A stretch of 62,933 nucleotides of DNA from contig CAZOMV010000020.1 in assembly GCA_964580995.1 (NCBI GenBank), positions 1 to 62,933 of the forward strand. Direction: 5' to 3'. The position numbers were made by a program, and so were the translations under genes. The notes under the pieces are model-generated. The model did not search any database and was not told the origin of the DNA. It saw nothing but the letters and a program-made list of their open reading frames with translations. This DNA is from JAKJEP01 sp964580995. Lineage in GTDB: Bacteria > Planctomycetota > Phycisphaerae > Sedimentisphaerales > SM23-30. This document shows, in pieces, positions 44,231 to 53,936 of the stretch (the first letter of the stretch is position 1; every line of letters starts with the position of its first letter).

Positions 44231-47200
44231 ATGCTGCATCTGGAAGTCCTTGAAACACGTTTCCTGCTCTCTCTGCTCGACAACATCGTCATCACCGACA
44301 CCATCGGCGATCCCAATGACCAGATCATGAACTTTGGGAACATCGGCGTGGGGCATAGCTCGAATCCCTACAGCCTCACCATTCAAAACAATAACCCGGT
44401 GCCGATTTTCATTACCAGCCTTTCCACCGATGATCCGGCATTCACGGTCCCCGCCTTTACCACCACCAAGATTCAGCCCAACTCGCAGATTACCGTCAAT
44501 GACATCCGGTTTGCGCCAACCGTCAAAGGCCTGCAGGAAACCGGCCTCTATCTGCATGTAACCGCGGAGGGACTGCCCGATGAAGCAGACAGCAAAGTCC
44601 ATCTGATCGGCACCGGCCTGCCCAGTGATTTAACCGTCACAAATATTGCGATTTCCGGTCTCACTTCCAATTACCTCCATCTAACATCCGATCCATTATA
44701 TGCCAAAGCCACGATCACCAATATCGGCGACGGAGACGCTTTCCCGACCGATCCCATTGTGGGATTCTATCTCAGCCAGGACCTCAACCTGGACGGTACT
44801 GACATCCTTCTGGGCAGCAAGGCTTCCCTGACTGCTTTGGTGGCTGGCAGTTCGCTCACCACGCAAAATATCTCATTAAGCAATATACCTGCCGACACCA
44901 ATGGTTCGTACTATATCCTGGCGGCGGCGGATCCGGATTCTAAAGTGGATGAACAGAACGAAACCAATAATGTCCTGGCCTCCGTTCCCATCGTTTTCTC
45001 TCTCCACGGTATTTTCCTGACCGATTCAGACACTCCGGCCACCGACCAGCTCATTGAATATGGCCCCATTATCGCCGGCACCGTTTCCGAGGAACCGCAA
45101 TATGTTACCGTCGAAAATTTGAGTGACAATACCATTACGATTTCTCCGTATCTGACGGGACCAAATGCGGACAGTTTCTCCCTTCAATATGTTGCCAATT
45201 ACCAAATGCCTCTGGTCTGGCTGCCGGTTCTACAGGAATTCTCAGATACCCAGCGAGCCTCCGTTGACCAGATGGATTATATTCCTTTCAATGGCACCAC
45301 CGGTACGATAAATACGACGTTGGAATACGATGCCGACTCCAATTGGTTTTATTTCGATGCGGAAAAAGACAACCTGATCAGCATCGAAACCTACCTAATC
45401 AGCGGCAGCTATGGCGGAGGGCCAACCCCGGAAAGCCCCTGGGACAGCGAAATAAGAATTTATTCCGCCTATGGCGACCAGATCGCCTGGAATGATGATA
45501 TCAATACCATGGCAACTAACTTTGCCTGCCAGGTTACCATGGCTACCCCCTACACCGGGCGATATTATGTCCAACTGTACAGTTTCATGGGATTCTCTCA
45601 TGGAAATTGCAATATCTCAGTCACGGATACCGATAAAACCATCCAGAACATCCCCGTTACTTCCGCCGGAAAAACCGTTACCGGACAATTAGCCACTCAA
45701 TACTTTCGCAATGACTATCAATGGTATCAATTGGATGGTTCCTATGGAAGTGAACTTGAATTTAAAGTCAATTCTTCCTCAACCTCCATGAACATTCAGA
45801 TTTTCAATTCCTTGGGGGAATTGCTTCTGGAAAATCCGATTGTCTCAGGTGATTCCTATTCCTTAACTCTTTTCAGTGATAACAGCTATTACGTCCGGAT
45901 CGAATCCGACTGGCGTCTTTACGAAGGCAACGCCTCCTATAGCCTCGCCATCACGGAAACCGGGACAATATCCGAATTACAACCCGGAGAATCTATTCAA
46001 ATACCAGTTTGGTTTACTCCGCAAGATACCGGCATTCTGGAGTCGTATTTAACTTTTGATATAACCTCAGATGCGTTTCCCATTGTAACCTCCGAAAATG
46101 TCACCTTACGCGGCGAAGGCCTGCCGTTGCCGCCCAGCGACCTGATCGTATCCCAGGTGACCCTGCCCAACAATCCGGATCCGGCCATTCTGATCAGCGG
46201 AAGCTCTCTTACTATTTCCACCCAGGTGAAAAATATCCACTCGAACAATATATTTTCGGATCCGGTGGTCGGGTTGTATTGGAGTTCGGATACGGCCTTC
46301 GATCCCAGCGACACCTTGCTGGAGAATATTACGCTGAATGGACCGGTTTTAGCCGGGCAATCCATCACGTATAATAGTGATGTCATCCTCCCCGACAATA
46401 CCGAAGGGACCTTTTACATCCTGGCCGTGGTCGATCCCGCCAACGCCGTTCCGGAAATCAATGAGTCAAATAACGTCCTTGCCTCTCACCCCATTTCCCT
46501 GCTTCCCAAAGGAAGTCTGATCATTATAGACTCCACCGACCCGGATGATGACAATCAAATCCTGTTTACGGATACCCCCGTCGAATCTACCGTCGGCCCT
46601 GAATATATCTATATCACCAACACCAGCGACCAAACCATTCATTTGAGCGACATCCAGTTAACCGGCGATTCCTTCTATTTCCAAACCCCCGACGAACCCC
46701 AGCTTCCGGTCGGATACACGGCCGCCGAAGCCATCCAACTGGAAATCGGGGTTCCCTTCACCCAGGGATACTGGTCGGACAACGAGGGCGACAATTTCGG
46801 TACCCAGTGGTTCTACTTCGACGCCCCGGCCAATTCCCGAATCGATATATCTACCACGGATTACAACGTGCGAGTGTACGAAATGCGCGTCTATAATGCC
46901 TATGGCAACCTGGTATCCGAAGAAACCGATATGTATTACTCCTGGCAGACCGAATACATGGATTCCTTCGTCACCACCGCCGCCGGACGGTATTATATCG
47001 AGGCTGAGGTCTATGACAGTAGCGGCGACAACTCCCAGCATCCCTATGAAATGCTGGTTTCCGCCACCCAGCTAACCGGCATCAAAGCCCTGCCCCAATT
47101 CACTCTCCCGGCCTTAAACAATTCCTTCCTGTTCGTGGACACCCTCCTCACCACCGAGGATCCGCACCTGCAATGGAAACACAATGCCGACTGGATCCAG

Positions 47201-50200
47201 TTTACCATCCCCGCCGGAACTAATATCTTCGGTACCCAAATCCAGATCGATCTCAAAGCCGATAACTATCTGGATTTCGTAGTGTATAATGCGCAGGGGA
47301 TTCCGATTCTGACGGAACAATATGAAAACACCGACAGCCGTGAAACCTACGATCTGGTATTGTACGAAACCGGAACCTATACCATCGCCGTACAAACCTG
47401 GTCCGAAAATGAAATTCAATACCAGGGCCAATCCAGCGCTACCGATGAAATCGATTTCGATCTGTCGGTAACCACCGTAGGCTCCATCCTGGATATCGCT
47501 CCCGGCAGCACAGCCGTCATCCCGGTCTATTTCCAGCCCCAAAAACCGGGCCTGAATGAAGGCTCTCTCACCATCCAGACCAATTCCCAGGCTTCGCAGA
47601 CCGTGGTTCTGCAGGGTACCGGCATTTCCGGCGACCTCCTGGTCAATAACCTGGAATTCCCGGATTCCGTCTTCACCGGCCACTTCCAGTCCGGCCAGCC
47701 GTTATCGATCTCCTCAACCATCTACAATCTGGGACCCGGCAACATCAACGGCGATATGACCGTCGTCTTTTATCTGAGCGAAGACACAACGTTCCAGCCG
47801 CAAACCGATACCCTCATCGGCAGCCTGACGGATCTCGCTCCGGCACGGGATGGCAGTCTCCTGATCAGCGGCTCACTGAGCATTCCCGATTTCATTGCCA
47901 GGACCGGCCTGCCGGTGGAAGCCCAGCGGTACATCATCGCTGTCGTCAACCCGGACAATACCCTGGTCGAAACGGATACCACCAATAATACTTTCGTCTC
48001 CGATCTGCTGACCTTCTCCCCCTACCATACGATCGCCACCGACACCGTTGACGATCTCTATGACCTGAAACTGAATATGGGCACCTGGGTCAGCGGCGGC
48101 GCTTCACCCCAAATCGAGTATGTCAAACTGTACAACTGGAGCAGTGAAAATATCAACCTCGTCAACTGGTCTCTTGCCAGCGGCGAAAACTTCCAGCTCC
48201 TGAACAGCCAGTCTTCCGGCCAAACCATCACGATCAAACCGGGCAAGGAAGTCATTATCCCCATTCAATTCGCTCCCCAGAGCTTCGAGGTAAACGGAAC
48301 TGTGACTCTGACGGATTCCCTGGTATTCAAAACCAGCGAAAATGTAACCTACACCGCTTCTCTCCGGGGTACCATCATCGGTACGGACCTGATCCTCTAT
48401 GAAAACTCCGGCACCGTCAACGATGATTCCCTGGAACTGGGCAATATCTCGGTGGGGCAAACCTCCAGCCCGGTTACCTTCACCTTATATAACAACGGCA
48501 ATCAAACGCTGAATATCAATAATTTCACCTGGCTGACGGGCAACCAGGGTTTCGCCTTGCAGACTCCCGCCACCCCCATCTCTTTGGCGCCCGGCGCCTC
48601 CCAGAATTTCACCGTTACCTTTACCGCCGGCATTACCGGAGCCGTTTCGGATACCCTGTTTATCCAGAGTAATAACGGAACGGGCGATTATGCCCTCCAC
48701 GTCAATGCCGCGGGAATCGCCTCGCAACTGACCCTGACCGACTCCCTCGGGATTCCCGATGATTACAAAATGCACTTCGGCTCCCTACCGGTAAATCAGC
48801 CCTCCCAGATCGCCACCGTTTCCATACAAAACAACGGAACCGATATCCTGGAAATTCTCAACTGGAGCTTGAGCACCGGCTATTTCTCGGTCACGCCCGC
48901 CGATGCGCAAATTCCCACCACTCATATCCTGATTAATCCGGGCCAATCGATCATTCTGAATGTCCAGTTCCTGGCACAGGGAAACGGCTACCTCCACGAT
49001 TCCCTGGTCATTAACAGCAACAATGGTGTTTATTCGGTGGATCTGACCGGCTACGCCGGCACTCCTTCCGTACTGGTCACGGAATTAAACAGCCAGGTAT
49101 TGCAAAACTCCCAGTTGGCTCTGGGAACCACCATAGTCGGCACTTCCCTCTCCGGCGGCGTTTTCCTTGCCAATGACAGCAACGTCGAACTCTATATCAG
49201 CAGCCTTGCCATTCAGGGTACCGGATTCCAGTTCGCCTCCTCCGGTACGCAAACGGTCGCCGTCAACCAAACCCTCCTACCCGGTGAAAAAATCCGGGCC
49301 GATGTGGTCTTCGCCTCTTCCCTGCAACTGGGCTCTGGCAATTTCAACGGCACCATGATAATCAACAGTAACGCCAGCCAAAGCCAGGTCACTCTGCTGG
49401 CCGCCGCCGTCACCCCGGAAATCGATGTTCACACTCCGGCGGATCCCTCTTCCTCCGTGCATTCCCTGACCTTCCAGAACATTAACGTGGGGCAGACCGC
49501 AACCACCCAGATTGTCATTACCAATGATCCCAACACCAATTATAGCGCGGACCTGGTTATTTACAGTTGGTCCGTGGGCAGCCAATTCTCCACCAGTCTC
49601 TCCGGCGGCGAACTGATTATACCAGTCGGCCAGTCCTACACCTTCAGCGTAACCTACAATCCCGACACCTATGGTTCCGTTCATTCAGCCCTTACGCTCC
49701 AGACCAATGACCCGGATGAATCCGCTTATACCATCGATTTGTACGGCTCCAGCGACGGCAAGGCTCTGCTGGTCACCCCCGAGGCCTCGCTGCCCTTCTT
49801 TGATGAGGACGGGGACCTGGTCGAAGTCTCTTTGAGCCAGGGCACGGCCCTGGTTTACCTCAATAACGGCAAAGCCGGCGGCGCCGACATTCGGGATATC
49901 ATTCTGGAAGGCACCAATAGCTCCTCTACCCTCAAAATCAATGTCAAAGGCACCGGCAGCTCGGTGGCCCATATCTTCTCCAACAGCGACCTGGGCAGCA
50001 TCATCGCTCCGATGGTTTCCCTGAGCCAGGGGGTCACGGATGCAGGTTTCTTTGAAATCGACATCAACGGCTCACTCAATAAACTGCTCATGGACAACAT
50101 CATGGACAACGTGGACATCCGCACCGCCGCCGCCTCTTCCAAAGCCATGAACATCAAGGTAAATACCATCTATAATAACGTCTCCTTCGATCTGGCCGGT

Positions 50201-50806
50201 ACCGTCAAGAGTTTCCAGGCCGCTTCTTACAGCAGCGGTGCCTTGATGGCTTCCAGCATTAACAAGGTCAAAATCTCCGCCGGCAGCCTGGGCGCCGATG
50301 TGATCGCTGACAGCCAGGATAGTGCCTCTATTAAGAATATCGCCGTAAAGGGTACTATCAGCGGTTCGATCCGGGCACAAAGCATCAAGTCCATCAGCGC
50401 CCTGAATCTCGATCAGGCCCTGATCAGCGCCCAAAATACCATCGGTAAGGTCAAGATCAAAAACAATGTCTCCGATTCCTTTGTCCTGGCCGGCTACGAC
50501 ATCGGTACCGATCTGGCCAGTATCCAGGATGACACCCTGCAAACCGGCTCCATCGGCAGCTTCAGCTTCGGCGGTAGCTTCAGCAACACCTATGTCGCCG
50601 CCGGGGCTATGACCGAAAACATCTACACCGGCCTGTACAGCCTGCTGCCCTCCAACGCCAAATACTCAGCCGGCAGCGGTATGATGAAAGTGACAGGCAA
50701 TACCATCCTTACCGGCAGCGGTGAAAATTTCGGCTTCTATTCCGCCGGTGACATCAAAACCTCTTTCGGTTCCACCGGAAATTTCGATGTAATACGAAAT
50801 ATCTAA
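44231..50806 (+). CDS. Giant repetitive extracellular protein (CARDB and choice-of-anchor D repeats)
   Basis: 2,191 residues. No classical signal peptide; instead the first residues are MLHLEVLETRFLLSLLD, matching the planctomycete extracellular N-terminal motif (LE.R.LLS). Three CARDB adhesion-like domains begin near residues 133, 637 and 1136 (each DL.V..., ending in an 'ad....v.E.nE.NN' type strand). PPC-like segments lie at ~340-575 and ~825-1085; choice-of-anchor D (ASPM/SPD-2/Hydin-like) repeats fill ~15-130 and ~1275-1845 with 'lg.i.vG..s.....i.N.g...l.i'. The last ~340 residues are Ser/Ala/Gly-rich short beta repeats resembling a right-handed helix. AGAGGT precedes ATG 44231. A structural or adhesive role outside the cell is inferred; no catalytic motif is seen. 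Confidence 0.85.
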   Translation: MLHLEVLETRFLLSLLDNIVITDTIGDPNDQIMNFGNIGVGHSSNPYSLTIQNNNPVPIFITSLSTDDPAFTVPAFTTTKIQPNSQITVNDIRFAPTVKGLQETGLYLHVTAEGLPDEADSKVHLIGTGLPSDLTVTNIAISGLTSNYLHLTSDPLYAKATITNIGDGDAFPTDPIVGFYLSQDLNLDGTDILLGSKASLTALVAGSSLTTQNISLSNIPADTNGSYYILAAADPDSKVDEQNETNNVLASVPIVFSLHGIFLTDSDTPATDQLIEYGPIIAGTVSEEPQYVTVENLSDNTITISPYLTGPNADSFSLQYVANYQMPLVWLPVLQEFSDTQRASVDQMDYIPFNGTTGTINTTLEYDADSNWFYFDAEKDNLISIETYLISGSYGGGPTPESPWDSEIRIYSAYGDQIAWNDDINTMATNFACQVTMATPYTGRYYVQLYSFMGFSHGNCNISVTDTDKTIQNIPVTSAGKTVTGQLATQYFRNDYQWYQLDGSYGSELEFKVNSSSTSMNIQIFNSLGELLLENPIVSGDSYSLTLFSDNSYYVRIESDWRLYEGNASYSLAITETGTISELQPGESIQIPVWFTPQDTGILESYLTFDITSDAFPIVTSENVTLRGEGLPLPPSDLIVSQVTLPNNPDPAILISGSSLTISTQVKNIHSNNIFSDPVVGLYWSSDTAFDPSDTLLENITLNGPVLAGQSITYNSDVILPDNTEGTFYILAVVDPANAVPEINESNNVLASHPISLLPKGSLIIIDSTDPDDDNQILFTDTPVESTVGPEYIYITNTSDQTIHLSDIQLTGDSFYFQTPDEPQLPVGYTAAEAIQLEIGVPFTQGYWSDNEGDNFGTQWFYFDAPANSRIDISTTDYNVRVYEMRVYNAYGNLVSEETDMYYSWQTEYMDSFVTTAAGRYYIEAEVYDSSGDNSQHPYEMLVSATQLTGIKALPQFTLPALNNSFLFVDTLLTTEDPHLQWKHNADWIQFTIPAGTNIFGTQIQIDLKADNYLDFVVYNAQGIPILTEQYENTDSRETYDLVLYETGTYTIAVQTWSENEIQYQGQSSATDEIDFDLSVTTVGSILDIAPGSTAVIPVYFQPQKPGLNEGSLTIQTNSQASQTVVLQGTGISGDLLVNNLEFPDSVFTGHFQSGQPLSISSTIYNLGPGNINGDMTVVFYLSEDTTFQPQTDTLIGSLTDLAPARDGSLLISGSLSIPDFIARTGLPVEAQRYIIAVVNPDNTLVETDTTNNTFVSDLLTFSPYHTIATDTVDDLYDLKLNMGTWVSGGASPQIEYVKLYNWSSENINLVNWSLASGENFQLLNSQSSGQTITIKPGKEVIIPIQFAPQSFEVNGTVTLTDSLVFKTSENVTYTASLRGTIIGTDLILYENSGTVNDDSLELGNISVGQTSSPVTFTLYNNGNQTLNINNFTWLTGNQGFALQTPATPISLAPGASQNFTVTFTAGITGAVSDTLFIQSNNGTGDYALHVNAAGIASQLTLTDSLGIPDDYKMHFGSLPVNQPSQIATVSIQNNGTDILEILNWSLSTGYFSVTPADAQIPTTHILINPGQSIILNVQFLAQGNGYLHDSLVINSNNGVYSVDLTGYAGTPSVLVTELNSQVLQNSQLALGTTIVGTSLSGGVFLANDSNVELYISSLAIQGTGFQFASSGTQTVAVNQTLLPGEKIRADVVFASSLQLGSGNFNGTMIINSNASQSQVTLLAAAVTPEIDVHTPADPSSSVHSLTFQNINVGQTATTQIVITNDPNTNYSADLVIYSWSVGSQFSTSLSGGELIIPVGQSYTFSVTYNPDTYGSVHSALTLQTNDPDESAYTIDLYGSSDGKALLVTPEASLPFFDEDGDLVEVSLSQGTALVYLNNGKAGGADIRDIILEGTNSSSTLKINVKGTGSSVAHIFSNSDLGSIIAPMVSLSQGVTDAGFFEIDINGSLNKLLMDNIMDNVDIRTAAASSKAMNIKVNTIYNNVSFDLAGTVKSFQAASYSSGALMASSINKVKISAGSLGADVIADSQDSASIKNIAVKGTISGSIRAQSIKSISALNLDQALISAQNTIGKVKIKNNVSDSFVLAGYDIGTDLASIQDDTLQTGSIGSFSFGGSFSNTYVAAGAMTENIYTGLYSLLPSNAKYSAGSGMMKVTGNTILTGSGENFGFYSAGDIKTSFGSTGNFDVIRNI

Positions 50807-50829
50807 ACCACCCCGGCCAAAAATTGACT

Positions 50830-50884
50830 CTGGCCATCCAATCGATAGCGTATTATACTATATCGGCTGGATGGCCAGTTTATT
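50830..50884 (+). terminator. Large inverted repeat after the giant surface gene (terminator or lut operator)
   Basis: CTGGCCATCCA (50830-50840) and TGGATGGCCAG (50868-50878) pair over 11 bp; the interior (ATCGATAG/CTATATCG) can pair further with a bulge. TTTATT follows. It starts 23 bp after the stop codon and ends 36 bp before lutA, so it could end the upstream transcript, or serve as a regulator site for lutABC. Confidence 0.55.
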
Positions 50885-50914
50885 GGATAATGTTCAATTG
50901 CCGACAGGTGCTTG

Positions 50915-51703
50915 ATGGACAACGTTAAAACCACTACGATCTCCTCCCGTGTCTCGCTCTTTACTACCTGTTTAACCGACAGCTTCTTTCCTAACGCCGC
51001 CCTGGCCGCGGTCCGCCTGCTGCGCTTCCTCGGCTGTGAAGTGGACCTGCCCGCCAACCAGACCTGTTGCGGCCAGCCCCAATTCAACAACGGCTGCCAC
51101 GATCAGGCCCGCGTCCTGGCTCGCCATTTCCTCGACACTTTCGCCGACAGCCCCTGCGTAGTTTCCCCCTCTGCCTCCTGCACTGCCATGATTCGCGATT
51201 ATTACCCGCTCCTCTTCCCAAACGACCCCGACCTGACCCGGATCCAAAACCTGGTTGCCAAAACCTTCGAGTTCACCGAATTCATCACGAAAATCCTCCA
51301 CGCCGACCTGCGGTCCTGCCGGTCCCGTGCCGCGGGCAAAGTAACCTACCACTATTCCTGCCACAGCCGCGGCATCAACCTGCCCCCCCAGGCCACCATC
51401 GACCTGATCCGCTCCATCGAAGGCATCGAATACCTCCCGCTGGATAAAATGGACCAGTGCTGCGGGTTCGGCGGCACCTTCGCCGTCAAAATGCCCGAAA
51501 TCAGCCAGGCCCTGGTCGCCGACAAAGCCGCCTGTATCCTCGCCACCGGCGCCGACACCGTGGTCGTCAACGACGGCGGCTGCACCCTGAATATCGCCGG
51601 CTACTGTCACCGCCACCAGATTCCGGTTCGGTTTGTCCACATTGCCCAGTTCCTGGCCGAATCCCTGGGCCTGATGGAGGACATCCGGGAGGAAACCCCA
51701 TGA
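50915..51703 (+). CDS. lutA: Lactate utilization protein A (CCG-domain Fe-S protein)
   Basis: A 262-residue protein with two CCG (cysteine-rich) domains: ANQTCCGQPQFNNG in the first and DQCCGFGGTFAVK in the second, plus the upstream SLFTTCLTDSFFPNAALAAV. LutA with LutB and LutC forms a cytoplasmic iron-sulfur complex that oxidises L-lactate to pyruvate. ATG 50915 has AGGTG close upstream and is preferred to the adjacent TTG. The stop overlaps the lutB start (ATGA). DNA here is GC-rich compared with the downstream island. Confidence 0.92.
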   Translation: MDNVKTTTISSRVSLFTTCLTDSFFPNAALAAVRLLRFLGCEVDLPANQTCCGQPQFNNGCHDQARVLARHFLDTFADSPCVVSPSASCTAMIRDYYPLLFPNDPDLTRIQNLVAKTFEFTEFITKILHADLRSCRSRAAGKVTYHYSCHSRGINLPPQATIDLIRSIEGIEYLPLDKMDQCCGFGGTFAVKMPEISQALVADKAACILATGADTVVVNDGGCTLNIAGYCHRHQIPVRFVHIAQFLAESLGLMEDIREETP

Positions 51704-53112
51704 TCCCCAGCCACAATTTCAAAAAATCCATCCGCTCCGCCCTCGAAAATCCGCACCTCCAAAATGCCTTCGAGGAATGCACCACCCGCCGCACCCAGCG
51801 GGTCATCGACAGTCTTTCCCAACTGGGCAACCCGGATTCCTTCCGGCATCTGGCCCAAAAAATCAAGCAATACAGCATCGGCCATCTCGATGAACTGTTG
51901 CGGCAACTGGCGGACAACCTGGAGTCGCTCGGTGCCCACGTCCACTGGGCTCGCGATGCCCGGCAGGCCCGGGAAATCATCCTCGACATCGCCCGCCGGC
52001 ACGATTGCCGTCTCTGCATCAAATCCAAAAGCATGACCAGCGAAGAAATCGAACTCACCCCCGCCCTCACCGCCGCCGGTATCGAAACCGTCGAAACCGA
52101 CCTCGGCGAATTCATCCTGCAACTGGACGATGACCGCCCCAGCCACATCATCACCCCCATGATCCACAAATCCCGGCAGGAAGTGGCCGCCCTGTTCCAG
52201 AATAAACTCCGGTCGCAATACACCGAAGAACCAGCCGAACTCACCGCCATCGCCCGCCAGTATCTCCGCGAAAAATTCCGCCAGGCCGACCTCGGAATCG
52301 TCGGCGTCAACTTCGCCGTCGCACAGACCGGCAGCCTCGTCGTGGTAGAAAACGAAGGCAACGCCCGCCTGACCATCTCCCGCCCGCCCGTCCTGATCGG
52401 CCTGATGGGTATGGAAAAGGTCATCCCCTCCCCCCGCGACCTGGCCGTCCTGCTCAAATTGCTCGTTCGCAGCGCCGTGGGCCTCCCGCTCACCTCCTAC
52501 ACCAATATCATCACCGGCCCCCGCAAATCCGGCGAACTCGACGGACCGCAGCACCTGCACCTGGTCATCCTGGACAACCATCGCAGCGAAATCATGGCCG
52601 GTCCCTATCGCGACCTGCTCCACTGCCTCCGCTGCGGCGCCTGCCTCAATGTCTGCCCGGTCTATCGAAAAATCGGCGGCCACGCCTACGGCACCGTCTA
52701 TCCCGGCCCCATCGGCATCGCGATCACCCCCCTACTCGAAGCGGCCAACCGCCAAACGGAATTCCTGCCCGAACTATGCTCGCTGTGCGGCGCCTGCCTG
52801 GAACGCTGCCCCGCCCGGATCGACCTGCCCCGCTTCCTCATTCAGCACCGCCGCGACCGGATCACCCGCCGCCGCGGTTCCCTCTGGTATAAGCTCATCC
52901 TTACCGCCTGGACCTGGTTTTACCGCTCCCCCAGCCGTTATCGCTTCAGCCAGAAGTGGCTCCGCCGGCTCCTGCTGCCCCTGGCCCGCCGCGGCTGGGT
53001 CCGCTATCTGCCCCCGCCCGGCTCCCACTGGACCGCCGTCCGTGACCTGCCGCTGCCCAAAAAACAATTATTCCGCGACCTTTGGAAAAAAACCGATGGG
53101 AGGCTCCCATGA
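51700..53112 (+). CDS. lutB: Lactate utilization protein B (ferredoxin-domain, LUD family)
   Basis: A 470-residue protein. The N-terminal LUD domain holds IKSKSMTSEEIELTPALTAA, and GVNFAVAQTGSLVVVENEGN. Two [4Fe-4S] sites follow: Cys309, 312, 315, 319 (CLRCGACLNVC) and Cys360, 363, 366, 370 (CSLCGACLERC). The true start is ATG 51700 after GGAGGA, overlapping the lutA stop; the longer open frame upstream is an out-of-frame shadow of lutA. The stop overlaps lutC in the same way, so all three are coupled. Confidence 0.93.
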   Translation: MIPSHNFKKSIRSALENPHLQNAFEECTTRRTQRVIDSLSQLGNPDSFRHLAQKIKQYSIGHLDELLRQLADNLESLGAHVHWARDARQAREIILDIARRHDCRLCIKSKSMTSEEIELTPALTAAGIETVETDLGEFILQLDDDRPSHIITPMIHKSRQEVAALFQNKLRSQYTEEPAELTAIARQYLREKFRQADLGIVGVNFAVAQTGSLVVVENEGNARLTISRPPVLIGLMGMEKVIPSPRDLAVLLKLLVRSAVGLPLTSYTNIITGPRKSGELDGPQHLHLVILDNHRSEIMAGPYRDLLHCLRCGACLNVCPVYRKIGGHAYGTVYPGPIGIAITPLLEAANRQTEFLPELCSLCGACLERCPARIDLPRFLIQHRRDRITRRRGSLWYKLILTAWTWFYRSPSRYRFSQKWLRRLLLPLARRGWVRYLPPPGSHWTAVRDLPLPKKQLFRDLWKKTDGRLP

Positions 53113-53777
53113 ACACCCAAAAAGAAGATTTCCTCCAGCATATCCGCTCCGCCCTCCTCACTCACAAAGCCGCCCCCGCTCCCCTGCCCACAGACCAGGA
53201 ATATCAATCCGCCCGGCTAGTCAACAATCAGGCTGACCTGTCCAACCGCTTTATTCGTCTGGCACGAGAAGCGAAAATGGAGGTCTATCCCGTCCACAGC
53301 CCCGCCCAGCTTCGGAATGAACTATCTCTGCTGATTCAGCGGCTGCATCTGAAAACCATCCTCCTGGCCGACGACCCCCTGCTGGATTCACTGGCTATCC
53401 AAACCGCGCTGCAAACCATTCCCCACCTGGAAATCCTTTCCCCCACTATCGACAGCGACACCTTGGTTTCCGCCGCCTTTACCGCCTCCGCTGCCATCTC
53501 CGCCGCCGCCCTGGCCCTGGCGGAAACCGGCTCCCTCGTCCTCACCGCCGCCCCCTATCATCCGCGCCTCCTCACCGTCGCCCCGCCCGTCCACATCTGC
53601 ATCCTGCCCGCCAACCGCCTGCTCCCCGACCTGCTGGACCTGCTCACCCCCGAAAACTTCACCACCAGCCACCTCACCCTCGTCTCCAGCCCCAGCAAAA
53701 CCGCCGATATCGAAATGACCCTGGTGTACGGCGCCCACGGCCCCATCGAAGAACACATCTTCCTGCTCAATAATTAA
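53109..53777 (+). CDS. lutC: Lactate utilization protein C (LUD domain)
   Basis: A 222-residue LUD-domain protein, third member of the lactate oxidation complex. The C-terminal signature SSPSKTADIEMTLVYGAHGP corresponds to the family's 'GPSrTaDIe..lv.G.HGP'. The middle contains AALALAETGSLVLTAAPYHP. ATG 53109 overlaps the lutB stop. It ends the GC-rich part of this region; base composition drops sharply after it. Confidence 0.92.
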   Translation: MNTQKEDFLQHIRSALLTHKAAPAPLPTDQEYQSARLVNNQADLSNRFIRLAREAKMEVYPVHSPAQLRNELSLLIQRLHLKTILLADDPLLDSLAIQTALQTIPHLEILSPTIDSDTLVSAAFTASAAISAAALALAETGSLVLTAAPYHPRLLTVAPPVHICILPANRLLPDLLDLLTPENFTTSHLTLVSSPSKTADIEMTLVYGAHGPIEEHIFLLNN

Positions 53778-53936
53778 CCGATCGAACCTCATTGCTCTTC
53801 ACAAAGCGGTTATTGCTGAGGAATAAGCCCTTTTCCGCTTCCCGGTGAGCACGTAGAACCTGAATTTGTTTAAGCTTGCAACGTAAGTACATTGTCTTGT
53901 ATTCCGATTGATTGATATTAATCGACGGTTTTATCA

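Noticed and set aside
51457..51699. Arg-rich N-terminal extension of lutB
   Set aside because: It overlaps lutA in another frame; LutB homology and the ribosome binding site start at ATG 51700.
51607..52683. 358-codon minus-strand frame opposite lutB
   Set aside because: GC-rich antisense frame rich in Gly/Ala/Asp with no domain; the plus strand encodes intact Fe-S motifs.
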